From Meridianimarinicoccus sp. MJW13 (GTDB taxonomy: Bacteria; Pseudomonadota; Alphaproteobacteria; Rhodobacterales; Rhodobacteraceae), in contig NZ_JACNMU010000004.1 of the NCBI RefSeq assembly GCF_014901205.1, positions 1-64,000 of the forward strand: a DNA stretch of 64,000 bases, read 5' to 3'. Of the stretch, positions 60,501 through 64,000 are shown one piece after another. The position numbers and the translations under genes were made by a program. How positions within the stretch are numbered: the stretch's first letter is position 1; each line of letters starts with the position of its first letter. The notes below the pieces were generated by a model. The model did not search any database, was not told where the DNA came from, and saw nothing but the letters and a program-made list of their open reading frames with translations.

Positions 60501-63500
60501 GTTCGGTCTGGCCGTCGGTGCCATCGGTCACAAGCAGGCCGATACCCCGGCTGGTGCCCGCGACATTGGCCGCGATATCGGCCGAGCCGAAGGCCAGCGC
60601 CTGCAGCAGCGCCGTCACGGCCGCACTGTCGGCCTGGGCATTCAGTGCAATCCGCAGACCGGCCCCGGCCTGACCGTCCAGCACCGCATCGATGGTGCCG
60701 ACCTGGGTGCCGTTCACCCGCACCTCGTCGACATTGGTGATGCTGACATCGCCCGACGTATCGAACGTGAGGATATCCAGCGCCGCGTTGGGCGTGGTGT
60801 AATAGGCCTCCAGCATGCCTCCGTTGAAGTTGGCGCTGTCGGGATCATCAAAGGTCACCGCGTCATCCAGCACCGTCGGTGCAACCGTCAGGTCGTCGGC
60901 AAACAGCGTCACCGCGCGGTCGAAATCACCCAGTACGGGCGATGTGGCGCCGGGGGCCGCGCTTTCGAAGGTGCGCAGGAAGATCCCGTTGCTGGAGCCG
61001 TCGCCGCTGTAGCCCGAGGTAGTCGAGGTCCAGACTGCCGCGAACCCTGTGCCGAAGGAGGTCAACGCCGCTTCCGACTGGGTCGAGCTGACCTCTTGAT
61101 TGACTTGAATATCGCCGTCGATGCGCACGCCGTTGGCATCATAGCGCTGCGCGAAGACCCCCACGCCAGACCCGTCCCGGCCGCTGTTGTCTTCCCAGGC
61201 CACGACAAAGCCGCCGTCCGCCATTGCAGTGACCTGCGCATTGTACTGGGAACTGCCGGTTTCGGTGTTGACGCGGAACTCGGTGCCCAGGGGGCTGCCG
61301 GCATTGTCGAACCGTTGCGCGAAGACACCATCCGCGCCACCGTCCTGGTTGTTGGAGGTCCAGGTGACCACGAAGCCGCCCCCGGTCAGACCCGCCACCT
61401 CGGGGGTGTCCTGATTGCCGAAGGTTTCCGTGTTGACCAGGAAATCATTGCCCACGGCCGCGCCGGTCGCGTCGAACACACGGGCGAAAATACCGTTGCT
61501 GTTGCCGTCGCCTTCGCCACCCGATGTGGGCGCGACAAAGACCACCACATGACCGGCATGGGTGCCGGCACTCGGGCCCGGCCCATGCACCAGAGCGGCC
61601 ACTTGCGAGTCCGACTGGCTGCCGCTGGTGTTGGCCACGTTGACCTGCGTCTCAGAACCCGCGCCGACACCCGCCGCATCATAGACCCGCGTAGCGATGC
61701 TGGAACCGGAGCCGTCAATGCCGTTGGTGGTGAAGCTGACCACGAAGCCGCCGCCTTCGAAGCCCGCCACCGAGGGATCAAGCTGGCTGCTCGCGGTCGT
61801 GATGTTCACAAGGAACTCGGACCCGTTGGTCGTGCCATCCGCGTTGAAGCGTTGGCCATAGACGCCATAGCCACTGCCGTCGGAGCCGGAGTAGTCCTCC
61901 CAGACCACAACGTAGCCACCATCGTCGGTGGCCGCCACGTCCGGGTCCAGCTGGCCCGACGCCTGGCTGGTGTTGACCCGCGTTTCCGGGCCTACCGGGC
62001 GGCCGCTGGCGTCGTAAAGCTGTGCGAAGACACCCCAGTCATTGTCGCCGCGATTGTCCTGGTTCGCCGACTGCCACACCACAACGAAACCGCCGCCCGC
62101 CAGTTCGACGACCTCGGGCGCGCTTTGCTGGTTGTCGGCATGCGCATTGACCTGCCGCTCGTCCCCCGCCACCAGCGTGCTGTCGGTTTCCGGGACCACA
62201 TTGATGGTCACGAAACGGCTCTGCGCGGCATTGCCGTCGCCGTCGCTCAGGTCCAGTTTCAGACGCCGGGCTGCTTCCGGGCTGCTGGAGCTGTTGCCAT
62301 AGGCCAGGTTGCCCAGCACGGCCTCGACCGCCTCGACCGTCGCATTGCCGTTCAGAGTGATCGCGAAATCGGCGCCGTTGACGCCATCGCTGGTAATCGT
62401 GCCGATGACCGTACCGTCGACCGACACCGTGTCGCCCACAGAACTGCCGCTGAGTTGCACGTCGCCATTGCCCACGTCACCTGTGACAAGGCCCAGCTGA
62501 TCCTGCGCCAGGCCATCGGGATCGTTGATCTGGAACAGGGTGGGGTCCTGAAGATCGACCGACAGGGTCAGGACTCCGGTGTCGAAATCGGCGGAATCCA
62601 GATCGCCAAGCGCGATCGTCTTGTCAGCATCAATGCGTTCCAGACCCGCGTTCAAGGCAGACTCGTCCAGGGAAATGCTGTCATTCAGCCCGACGATCAC
62701 CGGTGCTTGGCTGGTGCCGAAGCCCGCGATGGCGCCGAAGACCTGCTGGAACACGCCATTGGAATTGCCGTCGCCGGCGCTGCCACTGGTGGCCGAGGTC
62801 CAGTTGACCACGAAGGCTCCGCCGGGCAGGGCAGTTGCTGCGGGCTGGTTCTGGGTGCTGTGGAATTCGGTGTTGATCTGGAACGCGCCGTCCACACGCT
62901 GACCGGTGGCGGTGTAAAGCTGGCCCTGCACCGAACCGCCGCTGCCGTCCAACCCGTTGTGCACGTCGTTCCAGACGATCACGAAGCGGCCGTCGGTCAG
63001 GCCAATCACATCGGCGGCAATCTGAGAGTTGGCGCGCACGTCGTTGACGATGAACTCGCCGCCTTGCGCGGTGGCTGTGGCATCAAACCGTTGCGCGGCA
63101 ATACCGACCCCCGATCCATCGCTGCCGGAGTTTTCCTCCCAGGCGATCACGAAACCGCCGTCTGCCGTGGCCCCGATCGCGGGGGTGCCCTGCCAGCCGT
63201 TCGTGGTGGTATTGACCTGGAACTCGCCGGTGTCCGGTGTGCCATTGGCGTTGAAGACACGGGCAAAAATGCCAAAGCTGCTGCCGTCACCCGCCGCGCC
63301 GCTGGTGTTCGACTTCCAGGTCACGACGAAACGGCCATCGGCCAGAACCGCAACATCCGGCTCATCCTGTGTGCTGGAGGTCTGCACATTCGCCTGGGTT
63401 TCACCGCCCTGAGCAGCACCATTGACGTCATAGCGCTGGAAGAAGATCCCGGCGCCGCTGCCATCGGAAAATGCATCGGTCCAGACTACCACGTAGCCGC

Positions 63501-64000
63501 CGGTGTTCAGCGCCGAAATGGCCGTGTCGTACTGGCTGCTGCTGGTGGTCGTATTGACCAGCGTTTCTCCGCCAGCCGGGGAGCCGTCGGGATTATACCG
63601 CTGCGTGGAGATGCCGTAGCTGTCGCCCGGACCATTGCCTTCCCAGGCCACGACCCAGCCGCCATTGCCCAGCGAGGCCACCGCGGGGTCCCTCTGATCG
63701 CCGGTCTGGGTGGTGTTGACACGCACCTCGCCCGAGGCCGGGGTACCAAGCGCGTCGTACCGCTGCATGTAGATGCCGTGGCCGCTGCCATCCTGCGCGT
63801 CCGACTGCCAGACAGACACCCAGCCGCCATCGTTCAGCACCGTCACCTGTGCATCATCCTGCGCGCCGGTTGTGAAGCTGTTGACCTGGGTTTCGCTGCC
63901 CAGCTTGGGAAGCCCGGTGGTTTCGGCCACCGGCGTGATCTGGATGGTCAGGCTGGTTGCCGCGTTGACGCCGCCATCGCCATCGTTGATGTCCAGCTCA
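48238..64000 (-). CDS. Giant secreted repeat protein (beta-propeller-like and cadherin/Ig-like repeats, RTX tail), 5' end outside window
   Basis: More than 5,250 residues, open to the right edge. Reading from the visible N-terminal side: six units of seven ~56-residue repeats (consensus EFQVNTxTxxxQ ... GGFVVxWxD ... DGSGxGVFAQRYDAxG), separated by five cadherin-like linkers ending in LTDGDGG; then about fifteen Ig-like repeats (NDAPVAxDDSGxGFxTDED ... NDSDVDTGD ... DYDPNGQFEAL) of the tandem-95/VCBS type; then an RTX part (TSGRDNLVGTAQDDAIYGMGG) and a tail ending VTDINDLTFA that fits type I secretion. Such proteins are usually large calcium-stabilised adhesins. Stop TAA at 48238. The VPLPA gene lies 44 bases downstream. 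The right end of the gene and the N-terminus are not visible. Confidence 0.93.
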   Translation of the reverse strand, partial: ELDINDGDGGVNAATSLTIQITPVAETTGLPKLGSETQVNSFTTGAQDDAQVTVLNDGGWVSVWQSDAQDGSGHGIYMQRYDALGTPASGEVRVNTTQTGDQRDPAVASLGNGGWVVAWEGNGPGDSYGISTQRYNPDGSPAGGETLVNTTTSSSQYDTAISALNTGGYVVVWTDAFSDGSGAGIFFQRYDVNGAAQGGETQANVQTSSTQDEPDVAVLADGRFVVTWKSNTSGAAGDGSSFGIFARVFNANGTPDTGEFQVNTTTNGWQGTPAIGATADGGFVIAWEENSGSDGSGVGIAAQRFDATATAQGGEFIVNDVRANSQIAADVIGLTDGRFVIVWNDVHNGLDGSGGSVQGQLYTATGQRVDGAFQINTEFHSTQNQPAATALPGGAFVVNWTSATSGSAGDGNSNGVFQQVFGAIAGFGTSQAPVIVGLNDSISLDESALNAGLERIDADKTIALGDLDSADFDTGVLTLSVDLQDPTLFQINDPDGLAQDQLGLVTGDVGNGDVQLSGSSVGDTVSVDGTVIGTITSDGVNGADFAITLNGNATVEAVEAVLGNLAYGNSSSSPEAARRLKLDLSDGDGNAAQSRFVTINVVPETDSTLVAGDERQVNAHADNQQSAPEVVELAGGGFVVVWQSANQDNRGDNDWGVFAQLYDASGRPVGPETRVNTSQASGQLDPDVAATDDGGYVVVWEDYSGSDGSGYGVYGQRFNADGTTNGSEFLVNITTASSQLDPSVAGFEGGGFVVSFTTNGIDGSGSSIATRVYDAAGVGAGSETQVNVANTSGSQSDSQVAALVHGPGPSAGTHAGHVVVFVAPTSGGEGDGNSNGIFARVFDATGAAVGNDFLVNTETFGNQDTPEVAGLTGGGFVVTWTSNNQDGGADGVFAQRFDNAGSPLGTEFRVNTETGSSQYNAQVTAMADGGFVVAWEDNSGRDGSGVGVFAQRYDANGVRIDGDIQVNQEVSSTQSEAALTSFGTGFAAVWTSTTSGYSGDGSSNGIFLRTFESAAPGATSPVLGDFDRAVTLFADDLTVAPTVLDDAVTFDDPDSANFNGGMLEAYYTTPNAALDILTFDTSGDVSITNVDEVRVNGTQVGTIDAVLDGQAGAGLRIALNAQADSAAVTALLQALAFGSADIAANVAGTSRGIGLLVTDGTDGQTEPDAVLVIINSGGSTASGLSISDFGADQNSNLVYRLNPEVDETALLASPMVLDANVDLDDYAGTSFSGGYVRLNEVNSSIFTVQMSVQDQGTGAGQIGFNATTGVVSYEGTGIGTRNASSDGQDGANLQIDLNASATAEAVEALIEALTFGLSGSFNTTQAAFDLTVSNQAGNTSSFIRLYQPINRDSVAPALGEESQVNTYTASNQESARIGVLSDGGYVMVWTSQGQDDPSTSNRGIFAQRYNAFGEQVGVEFQVNDVPIGDQIQPRVVGLSNGNYVVLWTEGSARDGSGQGVYGQIVQNDGTFVGAAFQVHEQTSSTQNSGNVVDLGGGRFMATWSSQTSGGAGDGSGHGIFGRTFDATGTPEAGEFQINTTTTGDQVRSRAVTLPDGDVLVVWEDRGGADGNSYGVFTQRIDSSGTLVDPDGTALTGVGTGEVLVNTTTTGTQQHPEVAALAASGTLANGGYVVVWQSADGSGDGIFAQIYDIAGVPQGGEFLVNTQLLNNQSDVSVIGRANGGFSVAWRDDNGTDGSGQGVVAQDFMADGSRDGVSYVVNPEGSSTQAKPELATLLNGTMVAGWTSFASGTAGDGNNYGVFQRLFDQPALPAGAMSPVLEGFVDQVVFQEDDVNSGLQVLDTDGALSLTDMDSTDFAGGEIWLAHVTGSTDLYLQQVSGISGAAQDQLGIVAGNGISVSGSDVLFNAAIIGTIDASRDGQNGADLRISLGANATPEAVEALVAQLGYGNLSSGPAANRQLVLNISDGDGGATGAHVVDVAVTPDVDRTTVAQGDELQVNSYTAGDQSNAAMAAIYDTGGVQIGYVTIWESSDQDRPQDGSAGIYGQRYDLNGTPLGGEFQINSHTEFAQSDPAVTGLMTGGFVVSWTDHSWANPAGETAGETSDGVYGQIFDQNGGAVGGEILINDVVASTQNQGVLAARANGNFLAAWTDHGNRDGSGAGVFLREFSAAGVPQGGAVQVNTQTDSSQADAAVTVLTGGRVVVTWTSTTSGGAGDGSGNGIFARLYETNGTPLGNEFQVNTSTNSNQDAARVAAISDGGFVVVWDDDSGSDGSGTAVLLQRYDMDGNAVGGEERVNETTINSQYNPDVIGLDGGGWVVAWSDNGSNDGSGVGVFGQVYAADGTRIDGEFQINTEVASTQHQPRLVALPGGGFTASWSSWTSGTAGDGDRYGVFQQVFAADGTVMLSEDPTISGLADLVLDEADVNASGQFLAPNAGIGDADSADFAGGTLSVHVLRNDTVQTQFRDRDARAQDQLGIDGSGGVTVVGSAVNLGGSQIGTLVSDGTDGAALIIDLTGNADHAAVRTLVRSLTYANISDDPEGERQLSVQLTDGDGGVFRQTQTLTITPETDGAVAIGSDVLTNSFTTSNQSDSHVAGLANGGYVIVWTSHNQDATGDSQNGVFGQRFDAAGAPVGGEFQINTYTPGNQSNAQVVGLATGGFAVAWESSTQQDVILQVYDANGDKVGTEIQFNSPSTNNGFSVALDAFDDPVNGSFALLYQGQKSSTPFNTQIVGQRFDDTGGTFGGAILIDPAGNNGVTQPDVAIQSDGTFVVVFTANNLDNPGDFAFGVFLQRYAADASAIGGPIQVNTLERFSQYAPRVVATDDGGYAVAYESDIRDDFGYTTSSGIYVQKFDGAGNKTGPEILVNEVVDGSQSAPDIAALPGGGFAVSYADSNGTDGSGWGVFLQQFDANGYRIDGAVQINEQFTSTQFEGALAALPNGNLVASYTSTTSGPAGDGSGYGVYHRLLGDPADFATGGKPVLDGVNAQVTYDENDLNGVPQLIDANGAAAVSDPDSADFDGGSILVSNVIASAPLIDQINPPDDLTQDQLGLRQGPRISITGSTAVLVDGTQVATIGQDGQDGAPFELLLNSNATAEIVELLVENLTYRNISDDPLPQRPLRIQITDGDGGASDPVLVTVNITPTPDASVAVGGERTVNTTNSGLEDDPAVAMLPATGGDFVVVFESSDSSGTGIRAQRFDVLGNPVARDGSGLANGVYDEFLINAGSQTNTQSDPKIAAFSDGSFVVVWTDATIDGNNTGIAAQLFNEDGTPSGAVITVNSEVTWVQHTPAVAVLDNDDFVVTWTSGNSGSAGDGSGNGVIARRFDSSGTPQGTPNTDFVVNTTTSGNQHNSDITKLNDGGFLIVWEDENATDGTWEGVFAQRFDASGATMGSEFQINTTTIGGQGTPQATVLTDGNIVVTWRDDAADLSGQGVFAQIYDVTGNPVNEEFRVNDQRQSTQNDPAIAALDSGGFVIAWTDHNWTDGSQQGVFAQQYDGNGNRLDSQFQVNTTTTGNQNQPDIAALPGGGFVITYNGSVLLQVYGNDAPTVSPVSAVGDEDTSIVLDEAIFDAGFTDPNGNSLAEIRIDTFPSNGTLTVNGSPVTAGQVVTRAQLIAGDLVYLGNQDFNGPDSFTWTGSDGIAYAPSSVLADITVNPINDAPGLEAGPNASITEGQALMRTLTLSDPDTDTRSFSVTFGDGASQNFNSASLTPMISHVYGAEGSYTVTVTVDDNSGAANAQEVDSFTVTVINGAPVANTDFALVSEDGPAHSANVLTNDTDPGGDSLTVTEVNGVAASIGTQITLPSGALLTLNADGSYSYDPNGQFEALPDFQNGADAFNYTLSDGEGGTDIGTVMLTIDGQNDAPVAGDDSANVNDDATVTLNVLTNDNDIDGNTLSIQAIAPPFTGGITLPNGDEQVTLPSGAIVTFTPGTGDVVYDPNGSLSGGASDSFDYIVSDGRGGTDTATVTININGTNQSPVAADDTNTTDEETQATGNVLSNDSDPNSDPLTVTQVNGSAANVGGQFALASGSLLTVLADGSYTFVPGTQHQALGVGQSAQESFDYTVEDGQGGSDTATATITITGVNDAPIGINDTGATDEDTATLGNVLTNDTDIDGDSLSVSEVGGSALAVGVATAGSQGGSFTINGDGSYTYDPTGALDALPVGTSVNDSITYTVSDGQGGQDIVSLSVTVDGVNDAPTAADDGYTTNEATALTGQNLTANDSDPDTGDIPFVVQVNGQSGVIGSQITLTSGALLVVNGSGTFTYDPNGQFNALQNGDTASDSFTYTLQDGSGVQDQATATITINGISSTPVALDDTGTTDEDNTTNIAVLTNDSDLDGDALSVTDIDGQAVNPGDTITLTTGAEVTLNANGTVTYDPNGAFEALQQGGTPTLDSFTYTVDDGNGGTDTATVDVTVTGINDAPSAANDARNATEDVLLDIDLLANNGAGVDSDPEGDTLDVTQINGAPVSTGVAFALPSGATVTKMSNGTFRYDQLGLFDSLAVGEMATDSFTYLVDDGQGGTDTATATITINGVNDDPTAVDDAFAVAVDAALTGDVLAANGGLADSDPDASDILSVNDVQSGGLLGTPVATAQGGLVTLLSDGTFSYDQNGQFSGLGMGATASDSFTYQITDGNGGTDTATVTITIGGSNLPPIAGDDTFNTNEDTSTLVGLLANDTDSNGDSLSVTGVDTTGTLGMVTNHNDGTVTYDPNGQFEYLAVGQSTTDSFTYDISDGNGGTDTATVTFTVTGVNDAPVAVDDSGAGFTTDEDNALTTGSVLLNDSDVDTGDVLSVAGIDTTGTLGLVVDNGDGTFDYDPNGQFEALGVGQSTTDSFTYTLSDGNGGSDTGTVTVTVTGVNDAPVANDDSGTGFATDEDTTFSTASVLGNDSDVEGDTLTVTAFDAVSSGGALVSHLGGGIFSYVPNGQFDSLPEGATPVTDTFTYTIDDGNGGSDIATVSISVGAVNDAPIAGDDSGTGFGTDEDTAFTTASVLLNDSDVDTGDSFSLTGVDTTGTLGLVINNGDGTFDYDPNGMFESLAAGQSATDSFTYTITDGFGGSDTATVSIQITGVNDAPVAVDDNGVGFGTNEDTGFTTGNVLANDSDPEGQTLSVLSIDTTGTLGLVIDNGDGTFDYDPNGQFEALNTGDNATDSFTYTVSDGNGGTDMATVTIAIAGLDEGKNVITGTSGRDNLVGTAQDDAIYGMGGPLDVLGGGAGADCFDFAALLNSGARDVANITDYEVGVDSLTGIGATDIAQSRAFGANLYLQLNGGENDLIVVMGVTDINDLTFA
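48600..53489 (-). repeat. About fifteen tandem Ig/cadherin-like repeats
   Basis: Units of about 300-350 bases, each opened by NDAP or a variant, with DED/NDxDxDGD motifs, GSYTYDPNGQF and a final DSFTYTVSDGxGG. The copies nearest the C-terminus are the most alike (GFxTDED ... VDTTGTLGLV), suggesting recent duplication or gene conversion. Confidence 0.85.
53490..54663 (-). repeat. Seven-repeat unit F of the giant protein
   Basis: Seven copies: TVNTTNSGLE, LINAGSQTNTQ, TVNSEVTWVQ, VVNTTTSGNQ, QINTTTIGGQ, RVNDQRQSTQ, QVNTTTTGNQ. Runs straight into the Ig-like array. Confidence 0.78.
55205..56396 (-). repeat. Seven-repeat unit E of the giant protein
   Basis: Seven copies, the most diverged unit: LTNSFTTSNQ, QINTYTPGNQ, QFNSPSTNNG, LIDPAGNNGVTQ, QVNTLERFSQ, LVNEVVDGSQ, QINEQFTSTQ. 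Confidence 0.75.
56915..58143 (-). repeat. Seven-repeat unit D of the giant protein
   Basis: Seven copies: QVNSYTAGDQ, QINSHTEFAQ, LINDVVASTQ, QVNTQTDSSQ, QVNTSTNSNQ, RVNETTINSQ, QINTEVASTQ. Confidence 0.8.
58705..59928 (-). repeat. Seven-repeat unit C of the giant protein
   Basis: Seven copies: QVNTYTASNQ, QVNDVPIGDQ, QVHEQTSSTQ, QINTTTTGDQ, LVNTTTTGTQ, LVNTQLLNNQ, VVNPEGSSTQ. Confidence 0.8.
60962..62165 (-). repeat. Seven-repeat unit B of the giant protein
   Basis: Seven copies: QVNAHADNQQ, RVNTSQASGQ, LVNITTASSQ, QVNVANTSGSQ, LVNTETFGNQ, RVNTETGSSQ, QVNQEVSSTQ. A linker of about twice the usual length (59935-60961) follows. Confidence 0.8.
62735..63900 (-). repeat. Seven-repeat unit A of the giant protein
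   Basis: Seven copies of the ~56-residue repeat, each opened by a (V/I)N...Q motif: QVNSFTTGAQ, RVNTTQTGDQ, LVNTTTSSSQ, QANVQTSSTQ, QVNTTTNGWQ, IVNDVRANSQ, QINTEFHSTQ. Boundaries approximate. Confidence 0.8.

Overview
The window looks like a chromosomal segment of a GC-rich marine-type alphaproteobacterium, most probably Rhodobacteraceae (Roseobacter group). The evidence is gene content: a TRAP permease remnant, MaeB, GlcDEF, nadABC, several dimethylglycine/sarcosine-dehydrogenase-like FAD proteins with an MttB-like methyltransferase, a DUF2478 protein, a VPLPA-type sorting tail and very large RTX/VCBS-type secreted proteins. I saw no rRNA, tRNA, CRISPR, insertion sequence or prophage. Genes are densely packed and no gene-free stretch exceeds about 300 bases.

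Layout. 1-2482: tail of a TRAP large permease, then malic enzyme maeB. 2731-10348: a SnoaL-like protein facing a three-gene minus-strand operon (DUF2126/transglutaminase, circularly permuted ATP-grasp/alpha-E fusion, small transglutaminase), a set known in the literature as a predicted peptide-tagging or peptide-ligation system. 10506-14136: a LuxR-type response regulator and a 7TM sensor kinase separated by an EF-hand protein and a small exported protein. 14214-17348: an RTX-like solenoid protein made of an unusual 18-residue repeat. 17405-24767: tex, divergent from glcDEF and a TSUP permease. 24880-30144: an AraC regulator, nadABC on the minus strand, and a DUF2478 protein. 30300-37342: a XRE-cupin regulator followed by a tight catabolic operon (DMGDH-like, MttB-like, DMGDH-like). 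37491-40942: thioesterase, CPA-type antiporter and a Rieske-glutamate-synthase-like fusion whose start overlaps the antiporter stop. 40939-45153: PHA synthase and a four-gene membrane redox operon. 45259-48193: a glycerophosphodiesterase, an LhgO-like oxidase and a VPLPA-anchored exported protein. 48238 to the right edge: the 3' part of one giant gene encoding more than 5,250 residues.

The most striking object is the giant protein. Reading its repeats by eye, it contains six units, each with exactly seven copies of a roughly 56-residue repeat, separated by cadherin-like linkers that recur about every 1.75 kb in most of the array. This is followed by about fifteen tandem Ig-like repeats of roughly 100-115 residues and a C-terminal RTX/type I secretion tail. 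Seven copies per unit strongly suggests a chain of seven-bladed beta-propellers, which I infer rather than know. The second candidate for something undescribed is the four-gene redox operon at 42802-45153. It combines a haem-binding ferric-reductase-like membrane domain fused to a Rieske domain with a membrane-anchored protein carrying a CX3C-X15-CX3C motif.

Functional themes are C1/methylamine and glycolate catabolism feeding the central pathways (maeB, glcDEF, DMGDH/MttB), NAD synthesis, and cell-surface or secreted calcium-dependent proteins. No type I secretion ABC exporter lies in this window, so export of the two RTX-type proteins must rely on genes elsewhere.
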